From positions 35,107-99,106 of the forward strand of contig QAXH01006368.1 of the NCBI GenBank assembly GCA_004335635.1: a stretch of 64,000 nucleotides of DNA. Reading direction: 5' to 3'. The stretch comes from Chloromonas sp. AAM2. Lineage: Eukaryota > Chlorophyta > Chlorophyceae > Chlamydomonadales > Chlamydomonadaceae. Of the stretch, positions 26,353 to 38,852 are shown piece by piece (the stretch's first letter is position 1; each line of letters starts with the position of its first letter). A program made the translations under genes and the position numbers. The notes below the pieces were generated by a model. It saw only the letters and a list, made by a program, of their open reading frames with translations, searched no databases and was not told the DNA's origin.

Positions 26353-29300
26353 ATGGACGAGAAGGCCAAGACACTGTTGTACGTGGATATGATGTCGCAG
26401 CCAAGTAGGGCTGTCGTCATATTCTGCAGGTACGATCTCTCTCAAGGATGTGCACTGGGCGGGTGCAGAGGAGCATCGGGTGCTATCTTTCCAGCAGTGC
26501 GTGTTGTTTCCAGGCTACATGATCGCATAACATAGCATGCGTGCAGCACGGGCAACTGAGCATGTTGCTGGCTGCATGCCCGCAGGACTGTTGGACTGCC
26601 AGTTCAGGAGGTGGGCATTCTGTAATACCGGTGCATGGGCTCAGTCTGACATTGATCTGAGTGTGATCTGGAAAAAAGGGACATCCAGGCGCACTAAGGG
26701 ATTGCACCCCAATCAATTTTTGGTCGCACACAACTGACGTCAACCCGATCTTCTGATGACAGAAGATCATCTAGTGTAGGCTCTCCAATGCTGGATCGGC
26801 TCTATCTCTGGGTTGTCTGATAACTGACTGACTGGGACTTTGCCGTGACTCTACCCCTTGTGCTGAAATACATAAATCATCATCATCGCATATCTAGAAG
26901 TCAGACATGTGACGGCGGCAGCAGCAGCACCAGGTTCACTCACAACACATCTAGATCAACACATCCTGTCAGTTTGTTTCAGTCAGAAAAGCTACCTGTG
27001 TCCCATTATTGGCAGTGCACCATCGGCTACCAACACATGTTGATGAACACACCAAACACTATGTCAACATGCAACAGGTGCACGACGATTGACGCATGTG
27101 CATGGCCACTCGACTCCAGTCTTTCAACTCTCAGTATCCTCCATGTGAGTTTGTAAACCACGGACTACAAGCAGCGCACGCAAATGCACACAATGGTCAC
27201 TGAACCAAGGCCTGTAAACGTGTTTCAGTGCCGCTGCTGAGTATCACAGCCGAGACTATCATTATTGGTAAAGCATACCCAAGGACCACAAGCAGCGCGT
27301 GTAATTGAAATGACTATGGTACTGCTCTAAATCAGTTTGCACGCCGATCATGGTCGCTTACTGAAAACGGAGCGTTTTGTAGTCCCCCTGCTGCAAGTCC
27401 CCCATGCAAGTTCCCCATGAGGCATTTTGTTCAAGTTCCCCAGCTGTTGCAGAGAATCATAGCCAAGGCATGTCGAACATGACTCTTCGTCGCAGGTGCC
27501 AGTGCTTATCCACAAGCAGGACCAGAGACAGCCGGAGTACCTGAAGCGCAACCCCCTGGGAAAGATACCGCTGCTGGAGGTGGTGCCGGAGACAGGCGAG
27601 CCATTCAGGTGCGACCTCTGGGACAGCTATGCATGCCGGCAACATCAAGCGAGAGCAAAGCGTGGTGGTGGTGTCATCTACAAGTCATGTGTCTGCCAGG
27701 TAGCAGAACTAGGTGTTTGTCAATTGTTTTCAATTACACTCGTGGCAAGGTTCTAGAACAGTGGTGTCGCTGGCGAATTCTATTCTGCAGGTGGTGGAAT
27801 TCATCATCTTCCATATCATTCATGACTTGTAGATGACACCACCACCACGCCAATGTGTGCAAACAGGTCACACCTGTAGTCAATGCGATGAAGTACCAGA
27901 GCACGAGCTCATGCATCAAGCGTGGCATTCTGACACATCATGCATCATTTGTTTTTGAATTCCAGCAGCCTTGACACCTTGGTTTGCCAGAAACAGCCCA
28001 ATGAACTGTCCCTGCATGCTTGACTCTCTTGTGTGGTACTCGCAACATGACCAAGAATTGTTATGATGAGATTGCAGGCTGCCAGAGAGTGCTGCCATCC
28101 TCGCGTACCTTGCCGATGTGAACCAGGTAAGGCGACTGACATTGCACTAAAATACCTTGCTCATTCGTAGCTCAACCTAGCATGTTCATCAGTTCAATGG
28201 CGTCTGTATGCTTTGTGTCATGATCACCAGCCTTGGCTCGATACAGCAGTCAGCCGTTGTCAGTCATCACTCAACACGAGCTGACGGCATGGCAACAACT
28301 GCTCCAGGTCCACTCCCTCCACGTGCTGCCCTGTGATGCCCTGTTCAATGGCTAATGCATCGCTCAACTAACTAACTGCAATGCCTCTGTCTCACCAATT
28401 TTAGTTGCACTCACTTCCAGGACCACTTGCTTCTGACTTCGTCCCATTGATGCCCTGTTTCATGGGTTTTGTGTTATTGACCTAGTATGCGTCATTATGC
28501 GTCACCTCCTGTAGGTGCCCGAGCAGTGGCTGCCTCGCTCCAACCGCATCGCCAGGGGGCAGGTGGAGGCCGCCATGCACTGGTAAGCCAGGGCAGCAGG
28601 GACATGACCAAGCCTGTGGGTACGCTTGCAGCAGAGTGTCCTTGCGTTAGCGTATGGGTGCGCATGCAGCAAGTGCTTGTGCGTATGCCTATGGGTGGCA
28701 GGCACAGGCCTTCAGCGCAAAGTTACACACGTGCAAAGCTTCTACGTACTTCTACTAATACTACGCACTTCTACGCAATGGCAGCTTCACGTGCTCCGCT
28801 GCAGCCAACTCACCTGCCACACAAAGTTACCTTGTCAGTGTGCAGGAGCCTGATATGCGACACAGCAGACAAAGGCAAGTCTGCTTTCACTCATCAGTGT
28901 GCACGACTCTGCACGCTCACAGGCTCTGCGTGCTTGCAAATGCAGGTATCACAACAGCATCAGGGCCGGTGCCATGCGAATCGCATTCCACAAGGTATGA
29001 TTCTGAACCCTGGCCTGAGCGTATAGCCATGCACTGTTCATCGTCCTGAGGTCAAGTGGTCGGCCTGAATCCGCCTCCACCTTGTCTTGAAGCCTTGGAT
29101 CTGCTCTTGCTCACCACATCAGCAGAAGTGCGCTCTGAGATCAGCAGAAGTGCGCTCAGATATCAGCAGAAGCGCGCTCAGACATCAGCAGAAGTGCGCT
29201 CAGAGATCAGCAGACGCGCCCCTGAGATCAGCAGAAGCGCGCTCAGAGATCAGCAGAAGTGCGCTCAGAGATCAGCAGAAGTGCGCTCAGAGATCAGCAG

Positions 29301-30276
29301 AAGCGCGCTCAGAGATCAGCAGAAGCGCCCTCAAATATCAGCAGAAGCGCGCTCAGATATCAGCAGAAGCGCGCTCAGAGATCAGCAGAAGCGCCCTCAA
29401 ATATCAGCAGAAGTGCGCTCAGAGATCAGCACAAGCGCGCTCAGAGATCAGCACAAGCGCGCTCAGAGATCAGCAGAAGTGCGCTTAGAGATCAACAACA
29501 AGGCGCTTAGAGATCAACAGATCAACAAAAGTGTGCTCAGCGGATGCGCTGTTGAAAGCATAGCAGCGTCAGCTGCTTGGTCGAGATTGCAGCATTTCCT
29601 TGGTTCCGCTCAGCTCGTCATGTTGATCACAGTGCTGGGAGGTGTTCGCGCTCAGGATTGCAGAAGCTGTTGTTGAGCATGCCTTGATCTGATGCACTCT
29701 GCTGACTTGCAGATTATTGCAAAGAGGTTGGGCGTGCCTCCCAATGAGGCGGTGGCTGAAGAAGGCATTACCATCCTCAAGTAAGGGCAGTGATGAATAG
29801 AGAGTTACAGACTAAAGCAGCCAGTCACAGACTGTAATTGTGCAACAAGCACCTGAGGTCAGAATGACTTCAGAACCACCAAGGCAATGGCTCGCCAGTG
29901 GCACTGGCTGTACTGCAGGAACTGCCACTTTGACAGCACATGATGGATTTTTGGTGTCGGTCAGTTGTATTTGCATTTGCTTAGGATGCGTGCCTGCAAG
30001 CTTCCTGGGCGTGTTCAACAGATGTTTCCTGCCTGTGCAAACGCCTGATGTCCAGCACGTTACACAGCTCGTTGGCATGCTGTCATCGTGACTGACTTTT
30101 CTCCACCAGTGCGTCACACTTCCAAGCCTTTCAATTGCACAACATGGTCGCAAAGCGCCCTACTTTTGACTGCTCAATCCTCTCAACACAATTACGCAGC
30201 GCCATACACGCTGCTCTCAACAATTTCCGTTCCCCCTTGCCCCCGCTGAGCAGTTCTCCCCGGACTGAAGGCCATG

Positions 30277-30312
<36 letters not shown>

Positions 30313-31909
30313 GACTGCGCTTACTCGGCTTATTCTGGCTTGCTTTGCAGTCGGTCTCTGCCTGAGCTTGAAAGGGTCTGGCTGGCAGGGGGCCGGCAGC
30401 CCTTTGTGGGCGGTGCACATGTGTGTGTGGCAGACCTGCTCATGTGCTGCGAATTGGAACAGCTGACCATGCTAAACAAGGTAAACTCCGAATAACTCGT
30501 ACTGGATCAGGTTTGTATAAAATTAGCTGGCTCTTGGTTGGCCCCAAGCCACCCTGTGCTTGGCAGTAGTATTGAACTGGACTGCGAGCAAGAGAGAGTT
30601 GAATCTTCAGTTGAGTTGACTGGCCTTTATAACCATTCACACCTGTGCTACCTGTGCATGAAACAGCATGAGCTATTCCGATGCCACAAAGTCAAATGAC
30701 AAGCTGTTACCATGCAGTAGCCGCAGTGCTGCTGGTGGCCCTACAAATCTGTGGTCTGCTGTTGAATTCTTACCCACACCCTTCCCATGGCCTCATGCAT
30801 GGCTTGCCTCTGTCCACAGTCCATGCAGTCCATGCAAAAAAAAAGAAGTCTGCCAGTTCTGGGACGATTTCCCAGAACGCCACTGGAACCAGTGGCACAC
30901 GCACGCGCACGCGCACGCGCACATGCACACGCAGCAAGAAACGTAGCGTATGTTCATCACACAATAGTTCCTATCATTCAAAAGTCAATAGATCAAGGCA
31001 CACGAACAGTCACCACATGTACCCGTCAAATCCAAAAGTCAATAGATCAAGGCACACGAATATTCACAACATAATAGTTCCATCAGTCAATACAGCAGGA
31101 CACACGAACAGTCACCATATGAACCTATCAAATTGTCCCAGAACTGGCAAACTTCTCTTTTTTTATGCAATCTCCCTTTGTGTGCTCGTTTAGGAACTTC
31201 ACGGCACAGACATCAACGAAATTCTTGCCAAGCGAGACGTGGTGAAGAAGTGGATGGCGGCTGTGGCAGCCGCTACCGCACCGCACTACGAAGAGGTGTG
31301 TGAAAAACTTTGTTCCTGCTTCTTTTCGTACGGCACGTCTTCGCCAAACACCAGGGGTGTTTGGAGTCAGTGCGCCAATCGACGGAGACGTGTGAATCGC
31401 CATACACGCAAGAACGGCAAGGATGGTGGCAAGATGTTGTGTGAGGATATGCGTATGGGACATGCATGACCGGGGATGCATCATCACCCGGGATAGGCCA
31501 TCTCCAATGGTTTGTCCAATTGTTTGGAAGCACAAGTGCAGGTTTGGAAGCAACGTTTCCAGCTCGGAGAAGACTGCATGGTGTCCTACAAGTAAACTAA
31601 TACTGTACGATTAGGCCAAATGTATGTGGAACCAGGATATCGTTTGATGACAAAGCCTGCTGGATGACGGCACCTGCACGGGCAAGTTTCAGACGCCATG
31701 TTGCAGCACTCGTGCCCACTCAATGTTCACGTGTACAAACTACAAGGCACGTGTGAATAAAGCGTTGCCAGGCCTACTCAGTGTTCGTCCAAACAAAGTT
31801 TAGTGTGCATGGCTGCCATGTGCAGGTGCACAAGATCTTGCGGCGCGTGGCCATGGCAGGACAGGGGTGTGTTTCCCCGGCGCAGGCCCTGCCGCGTTCC
31901 AACCTGTAG
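26353..31909 (+). CDS. theta-class glutathione S-transferase (10 exons)
   Basis: GSTs conjugate glutathione to electrophiles; theta enzymes often also reduce organic hydroperoxides. Exons: 26353-26429, 26586-26610, 27496-27608, 28078-28126, 28515-28582, 28946-28994, 29713-29780, 30351-30480, 31194-31295, 31826-31909; 254 aa with all phases consistent. Exon 2 is only 25 nt and was placed because it restores TVGLPVQE before VPVLIHKQDQ. The thioredoxin-fold half has SQPSRAV, the theta-class site with the catalytic Ser, then NPLGKIPLLE (cis-Pro) and LPESAAILAYLADVN (glutathione binding). The helical half has WLPRSNRIARGQVEAAMHWY and the N-capping region VGGAHVCVADLLMCCELEQL. The protein ends in PRSNL; SNL is close to the peroxisomal PTS1 tripeptide. 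The introns are loaded with repeats: a 22-bp minisatellite in intron 6, AAC repeats in intron 7 and a TIR element in intron 8. Confidence 0.93.
29118..29540. repeat. 22-bp minisatellite in GST intron 6, about 19 copies
   Basis: The unit GATCAGCAGAAGTGCGCTCA plus two bases repeats about 19 times with small changes (AAGT/AAGC, GCGCTC/GCCCTC). Because 22 is not a multiple of 3, each reading frame passes through all three phases, which gives a long but spurious repetitive open frame (29056-29676). No spacers are present, so it is not a CRISPR array. Confidence 0.95.
30278..30312. repeat. (AAC)n microsatellite
   Basis: About 11 AAC triplets lie in GST intron 7, about 40 bases before the acceptor of exon 8. 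Confidence 0.97.
30834..31168. mobile_element. small non-autonomous TIR element in GST intron 8
   Basis: The left end AAAGAAGTCTGCCAGTTCTG and the right end (inverted) CAGAACTGGCAAACTTCTCT form terminal inverted repeats of about 30 bases. ATGCA flanks both ends and could be a 5-bp target duplication. Inside, a 30-base segment (AAAGTCAATAGATCAAGGCA...) occurs twice, and an ACGCGC run lies at 30899-30920. There is no coding capacity. It is best described as MITE-like; the superfamily is unknown. Confidence 0.65.
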
Positions 31910-34194
31910 TGGACCCCAGCACGCAGACCTGCATCATCACCTTGCTTTGCTACAGTCAGAAGCACCCTGCAGCTGGTATCAGTGTCGTATGTTCCTGAGC
32001 AGCCGCCAATCAGCGTGTCTGCACCACATGACGGCCAGAAACAAGCACTCGTTGCGATGCCATTTTTGATCCCAGAGTTGCAAGCATGGGGCACAGCTAA
32101 GCAATAAGCAGGATCATCACAACAAGTGCATGATCCATGCATTTTCACGAGCGCGTCAACCACCGCTCAATCTCCTGCGGCATTGGCTGTTCAGTGAGCA
32201 TCCTATACCTGAGTATTCATCTATGCCCTACTGTCTGCTGTTTAGTGGGGCTTGCCTGACACTGTCATGTAGCCTTGAGGACAACACCTGATGGTCAGCA
32301 AAATCATAGATATAGCATGCATGTCATGCGACAAGGCAGCATTGCATGGATTAATGCATCAGCTTGACATGTTGATTTCACAGGCTGGTATCTGTACGCT
32401 GGAGCTGCATGGTCACTGATCCTATACTTTGAAGTGGGCACTGGTAACGATCAGTAGTTCATTGCGCGAGTTGAGCATTTGGAGGCAACGGCTTGCAAAC
32501 AGATTGTATTCGCTGGGCTATAACTATTAATCACCTATAAACGTCTGTGGTCTGCCTTGTAGACCGGCTGTAGTATGATTTGACGTAACATTACAACTCC
32601 GCGCGCAGAATACTGTCGACCATACTGTCTTCATTCATACCTTGACGATTTTTCTGCCATCGACAGGGCTTCTTGTCTCTTTCTCCGCTTTGACTTTGCT
32701 TTTCCTCTTCTTGCTCAGGGTTTGTCAGGACGGTATACGAGGGTTTGTCCAACCCTGATCTCTACGTGTGTGCAAAATCCGCGTTTATGTTACTTCCTTT
32801 ATAGCGGAATCATAGGTGTGTTTATACGGTCATGAATTTGTTCAGGTTGACAATCATCGTGGTTGTCATGATCGGCTTGTCTGCCAGGCAGGCGTTCCAC
32901 CTGATCACAAGGAAAGGGTTAATAGGCATGGACTGCCAGGCTCCACTCCAGACGTGGCATCTATAGCAACAGTAACTGAGCAATCCAGCCTACCAAATTG
33001 AGTGACAGCGGAAACCAGTGGCAAGGAACGACAGGCAACCAAGATCAGTGTGCGCAGCAGTGAGATTTGTTTACTACATGTGTTGCATGGTCTGCACCAA
33101 TGACCTTGATCTTGAACACCATGTGATTGCATGCTCTCTTGAACTACTGCTGGACTATTCGCATTCCTAATGCATTCAGGCACAGAAAGGTTGTTCAAGC
33201 AGTGAGAAATTGCAGGGTATTGATGAGCTGGATTTGGTAGGTTTGCACTCACAAGCGTAAGTCAACTAACCACACAATGAGAGCGGACAGTGCGAGGCGA
33301 AGACGAGTGCCAGGAATCAGGAGCCCAGATCATGCATGCGTGACAGACAAGTACAAGTTCATATGCGCCAAGAGGCTCAGCGCAGTGACTCATGCAGGTC
33401 CAAAGGCTTGGACTTGATGAACAATAAGATACCCGAGTACCGTCAACAAAAGCTGGCCTGTGTGTAACGTAAAGTCCATCAAGGTTCAGCCCTACAGGGT
33501 CTTCCATAGCAGCTGGATCCTTATCACGTCCGCAATGGTTGCCACATCACCTCCAGCCATACATGCCCACCAGCCTTACCTGAATGATTAACCGAACTCG
33601 ATGGCAAACCAACTATACACGACAGGTACAATGTCTGAAGTGTTTGGTTTCCATTTTGAGAAGGAAGCGATGCGTCGTCCTTATCAAACATTGGGCCATC
33701 AAAGTGGGCTCAACACGGCCCTACAGGCTGATGCTGACACTGCCACGAGCCTCCACTGCTTGTGTCCTGGACCTGGGCTTGATCAGCCTTCTGAGGGCTT
33801 GATGGCGCTGAAACGGTGCTAAACGATGCCAACAGACTAATCTTAGCAGCTACCGCCTCTGTCTTCAGCTTCCTGGCTGTATGCTCCACAACTGTACATT
33901 GCGGTTTCTCACACAGTTGTCCCATGACATTTTCCCGTTTGCCATTGTTTTCCCATGGCAATTGTGTACAACCTTGCTTCTTGCAAGACAGTTGAGCACC
34001 TTTACCGTATCACCCTTGAAGCCTTAACCTTTTGAGCATCCCTTTACCGTATCACACTGATACAGTTGCACCTTTGAATGTAACTGCCTTGTGAAAAGTG
34101 CCAATCCAAAGGATAATCAATGGATTATCCGTGATTTGGGATATATCCGTAACAGAAAGGGTCTACCCTGATACTGTTACACACCAAGTGTGGA
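31910..34194. other. intergenic DNA between GST and M1
   Basis: This 2.3-kb stretch holds no gene that I recognise. It includes the 3' UTRs of GST (+) and M1 (-), which are convergent, and the partial foldback element at 34070-34182. The short frames at 33262-33507 and 33601-33822 have no support. Confidence 0.5.
34070..34182. mobile_element. partial copy of the foldback element
   Basis: This segment matches one arm of the inverted-repeat element at 62416-62636: GTGAAAAGTGCCAATCC, AAAGGATAAT...ATGGATTATCC, GGGATATATCCGTAACAG and the terminal CCTGATACTGTTACA. The other arm is missing. It stops 12 bases from the M1 stop codon. Confidence 0.75.
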
Positions 34195-37100
34195 TCACGC
34201 TTGCACAGTGGTTAGAGTAGGTTCCACGGTTTCAGTAGGTTGCACGTCTACGTTGACATACTTCCCCGTGGCTGCAATCAGTAGCTCCTTTGCCTGTGCC
34301 AGCTGGGCACGCAGACTGCCCAGGTTGTTCTGCACGTTGCCTGCAAGCACGTGACACACACGCACTTGCCCATGGTAGAACCCAGGTCATGCTGCTGCTC
34401 ATGTCCAAGGTCCACAACGATCAAGGTATGACCACACGGCATCATCAAGCCACGTCGTCACACAGGTCTTAGTGTCCTACCGCTGTTCAGTTCGTTGAGG
34501 CGGTCCGCCAGCGCTGTCAGCGCGTTGGTCCAGGACACCAGCAGCCGGTCATTGGAGGTCTGGCGTGCAGGGGGCGCAAAAAACCAAGTGAAGACTTTGC
34601 ATCCAGTAGGCAACATGGTCAGTGGCCAGCGCCGAGCCAGGGCATTCAGACGAGCAGAGGGCACAAGAGACCATGTTGAAACATTTGCACTGCGTCCAAC
34701 AATTAACATGGGATAGTCCAAAAATCAACATGGGATAGTGCAAACAACTGGCAACGCCGCACAAAGGCACCCATGCACCCACATGCGCATGTGTGTGCTG
34801 GAGTTTTACATATGAATCATGTGAGTGAACCTGCAGTCTCACAGCACTGTTGTGGGCAGCAGAAACGAAGGCTGTGATTTACTTCAATTCTTACCCTGAA
34901 ATCAGTTCTCAGCGTGGTTTCAAACGTGTTTACCGCCAGGCCAAAACCGATCGGACCTGCAGCAAGCCATGTTGCAGATGCAGGCTTGTACGCCCTGAAC
35001 TGGACTCTGGAATTAGAGATACCAAATTGATCACACAGCAACGTACCCGTCCCAACATGTGTCCTTTGACGGCTTCCCTGGTGTAAATACATATATATAC
35101 ATGTGTAGTGCACATGACAAGTGAGGGTTCTAATCTGCAGCTGACATGAGCTGCATCATCATAATCGTTCCCAGGACACACAGTCACATTGTTGGACGTT
35201 GAGCCATTGATTGAGATACTCCTACACCCAAGACTGGGTTCAACCTTGCAAGCAACAGGCTAGGACTACCCCTCCTCATCCTGTACTGTAACCGTATTTG
35301 AGCCTGCCTGATTTGTGTCCTGCCCACTGGCCTTTTCCAACAGACAGCACACTTGTTACAGTCGCAATACCTTTTGTTGTATGTCAAGCCTCAGATCAGG
35401 ATCCGCCCACACCCACCACTATCACGACCAGAGGCATAACATGATGGAAATACCACGTCTTCGTCCTGAAAACACCTTCGGTCCTGCCTAATTTTCTCTC
35501 GATGCCTTCCCCAACGGAGGGCACACCTGTTACAGTGGCAATGCCTGCCGGAAGCAGGGCCAGACTAGCAGCAGTTGTGCCAAGAGCGCCGGAGATGCTG
35601 CACAAATAAGAAGCGTGCAAACACGCACACATGGCATGGATTTACAGGGTGGACAAGCCGCTCAGCACCTAAGCATCACAGCTATGGCGCGGCTGCCTTC
35701 ACACCATTGCAATGCGAAGAAGAATCTGCTTCGGATTACGCAACATACATATCATACTAGTGGTCGGCTCGACTACCGTCGGCTCATCCAACATGAATAT
35801 GCCCATACTGTGTTCATACCAGGACATGCCGCCTTGCACCAATTCACCACTGCCGGGCATGCACAGGACAGCACAGGACAGAGCAGGACAACAGCTGCCC
35901 TCACACCATTGCAATTTGAGGATTGACCTTATTCAATTTGCATGAAAGCCCTTGCTTGATTTGGGCAAAAAGCCACGCAGATTGTGAACGACAGCCAAAC
36001 AACATACATATCACTGGAGTGCCCAGCTGCTGAACGACATGCATGTGCAGGGCTAGCCAGCATCAGTCACTGGTCATGCCTGTGCCGTCGACCCACATTG
36101 TGAGGATTGCGGTGACCAGGGTGAAGGCGGCGGTAATCACAGCAAGGGTGGCCAAGGCCTCCTGCTCGAGCAAGTTGTGAGGGATCATGGATTTACAAGG
36201 AAAGACAGGCTTTGGCAGAAGCATCCGCCTGTTACAGTTATGTTACTCTGTCTTTCATAGCCGGTTGCCTTCTATTCTGCCTTGTTCCTTTCTGCCTTTG
36301 GGCCTGTTTCTGCCATTCTTCCTGCTTTTCTTCTCCTCTCTGGCTCAGGGCAGTATATATGCCATGGCTGATCCCCTGATGTCGAAAGATATCTAGATAA
36401 AACTGCTCTGTACTCATCTTGCAGGAAGTGATCTTGCCTATGAAAGCCTGTATGACATGTGTGCTTCTGTGAGAGCTGGCAGGAAGAAAACAAGAGAATT
36501 GTTTGGACTACTGTTTACTGGGATAGGTGTCCAAGCTGCTGTGTACCAGGCTGCAGAACAAAGCTGCTTCGTCACGCACCTCACTCTTTTCATTGTTAGC
36601 GTTGGCACTGCGTAAGAGCTCCTCCATCTGAGGTGACAGAGGCTCAGGTGTAAGGTACTCGAACAAAGAACCACTGCATGAAACATAGCTTCACAACAAT
36701 TCCGGGTCCCTGAAGCGAACAACGTACAATTGCTTGCGACAAAACACATGAGTGAGGCTCCTAATGCGCACAATACTAGTCAACAAACCCGCCATCTTAG
36801 CACATATCATGTGCAGTGTCGCTGGCCTCACAAGGACTTGTCCTGTTCGGTGTGACATGACGTTGATTTCATCGTTCAACTGTTCATGTTACTGATGCTT
36901 CCTTTGTAAAATGCTGAAGACCCCTTACTTAACTGGGTCAAGTCTGGTCTGGCCGGCCGGCATCAACAATTGGATGCACTAAAGTTGCTGACACTGGATC
37001 GTGGCAATACAGGCGATGTGTAAGAAGATTAGCACACCTGATGGCCTTGAAAGCATCCCGTGTGACCTTCGGAACATCTTCAGCGCTAACGGGGGCTGGT

Positions 37101-37644
37101 TGAGTGCCACGATTTCTGATGTAATTCAGGGGCTGAAGATTGCCCATCAGATTTCCAAGGCCAAGCGGTGCTTTGATGCTGCCGCCTGCACCACCTGGGA
37201 AACAGCAGGGACATGCTGTTGCGTGTACAAGCTGTATGGTTGACGAAGTCAATGCTTGTTCTGATGACCACCGTTCTCAATTGCTATGTACCGTTTACGA
37301 GATCAATAGGTGATTGCATGGCAGAGTTGGTGGCACTGGGTCCAAGCAGCAACAACTTCTGGCTTTGACATCAGCAACGTCAAAGGCATGACATGCTCAC
37401 CCTGGCGTGCCCGCAACATGTTGGCGAGGTCGCTCAGATCCATGCCTGGTGCCTCAGCATTGGGAGGCTGAGCACGTATAACCTGTGGAACAGTTATAGT
37501 AATCAGATATACTGTGGTAGTGAGTTTGGAATCGCCCTGCTGCTGACATGCGCATCCCCTGCTCACCCTAGGCCTGCAGATAAGCAGCGCCAAGACAACC
37601 AAAACAGACGGCAGGGGAGGTCGCCCGTCTCTCAAGGCTGCCAT
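34195..37644 (-). CDS. M1: unknown M-family protein, secreted/membrane, 277 aa
   Basis: I do not recognise this family. Exons (minus): 37644-37567, 37482-37401, 37194-37038, 36673-36580, 36161-36097, 35597-35527, 34956-34895, 34559-34481, 34340-34195; the phases close to one 277-aa frame. Residues 1-26 look like a signal peptide (PSVLVVLALLICR). MDLSDLANMLRARQG, a Gly/Pro-rich stretch, VTRDAFKAI and YLTPEPLSPQMEELLRSANA follow. Residues about 138-184 are hydrophobic (EALATLAVITAAFTLVTAIL, then ISGALGTTAASLALLPAG). Then come GPIGFGLAVNTFETTLRTDF and two helical segments, NDRLLVSWTNALTALADRL and SLRAQLAQAKELLIAATGK. M1 ends with an extra 17-residue Thr/Val-rich tail that M2 and M3 lack. It has no adjacent P partner. 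A copy of the cluster-specific repeat lies in intron 6. Function unknown. Confidence 0.85.
35041..35085 (+). repeat. cluster-specific dispersed repeat, copy 1
   Basis: It contains TGTCCTTTGACGGCTTCCCT followed by GGTGTAAAT and lies in M1 intron 6. The same sequence recurs only at 48.2, 53.6, 56.6 and 57.45 kb. Confidence 0.75.
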
Positions 37645-38852
37645 TCACGTATGTTGTCCAAATCTGGCGTGATGACGAAGGCCGCAAGGCCAAACTCTCC
37701 AAAAAAAGATGGTCTAACGTCGCTAGGGTTGGCGAATGGAGATGCGCTGAACGCCAAGCAGTTGCAGTTTACAATTCTTTAGTCCAGTTGCAGTCCCTGT
37801 GGTATTTGAAAGCGATTTCGGTCGAACAAAGTGACTGCTGATGATTGTCCTCGGCCTGGACGTGATTGTCCTTGGCCTGGGACGATCCAATACTGATCAT
37901 TCCACTGTTAAACAGACGTGAATACTGAAACAACCAAAGTGTATCTATTGGAAGTGCATGTAGACGCAGCGATCTCGGGCACTGAACACACCTGCTACGA
38001 AGCAACTACACATTACACATCTGTCGCTTTTGAATTCGGCTTCGTGTGCAAGGTATCTTCTGCATGAGCGAGGGGGCCAAAGAGCTCCTGAGCGCTGACC
38101 CCTTGTCGTCCATCATGCCGCAGCCATACTCAAGGGCGACTGTGGCCGCCTGCCAACCCATCACTGCGAGTGGCCACGCGTGTCGTAGAACGCCGTTTCA
38201 ACTTTCATGGTCCCATTGGCGCTGCCAAGAGCTGGGTCTCCAAAATACCGTGCCGGGGCGACTCATTGCTTGCAGCAGCGTGTTGGCCATTCACGGGCTT
38301 CGACGGTCAAGTGCAGTGTATTTTCATAATCAATGATACTGAGGCGACACTTGGATTTATCAATTTCATACTATTCGATCGCACGAGGTTGGATGACCAG
38401 GGTGTGGTGAAGCTCCTTTTTACAAGCTGGCCTTACGCACCTATCGCAGTGCTGACCTTTGTGGGCAGCCACATCAAGCAACCTGCCAATCAACTGGCTA
38501 ACTACAACGCATCGTGCAAATGACGCACTGCTTATTCAGTCCTCTCAGACGCATTGGGCTGCTGCCAAAAATAACTCTCGTGCCATGCTGCCAAATCCGC
38601 TCAGATAGCTCAGTTCAAGGGTCAATCCTCCGGTCGCCAGACAACGGCGCGGGTGACACCTAGTTTAAACACTGACAGGATGGTGGATCAGCAGCCAGTG
38701 CACCAGTCAAAACCTAGCAAGTGAAGCAGCTCATGGGGCTGCTATGGCAGGTCTTTATGTTTTCGCCCCATCTTGCTTGACATAAAACTGTCCGTTACGT
38801 GGCTTGTAAGTGATGAGCAAGGGCCTTGCAGCTGTCAGATGCCTTGAACATG
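37645..38852. other. intergenic DNA between M1 and M2
   Basis: This 1.2-kb stretch should hold the M1 promoter and the M2 3' UTR (tandem, same strand). A plus-strand frame at 38170-38523 (117 aa) is open and of fairly even composition, with NDTEATLGFINFILFD. It has no recognised homologue and no visible partner exons, so I do not call it a gene. Confidence 0.45.

Noticed and set aside
29118..29540. CRISPR-like array
   Set aside because: Units are directly adjacent with no spacers, and the sequence is eukaryotic and intronic.
29056..29676. 206-aa open frame of repeated RSALRDQQKRAQ-type text
   Set aside because: It is the 22-bp minisatellite inside GST intron 6. All frames stay open only because the repeat lacks stops, and the flanking GST exons splice across it in phase.
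38170..38523. 117-aa plus-strand frame between M1 and M2
   Set aside because: No recognised motif, no neighbouring exons and no copy beside the other M genes. It could be real but cannot be supported.
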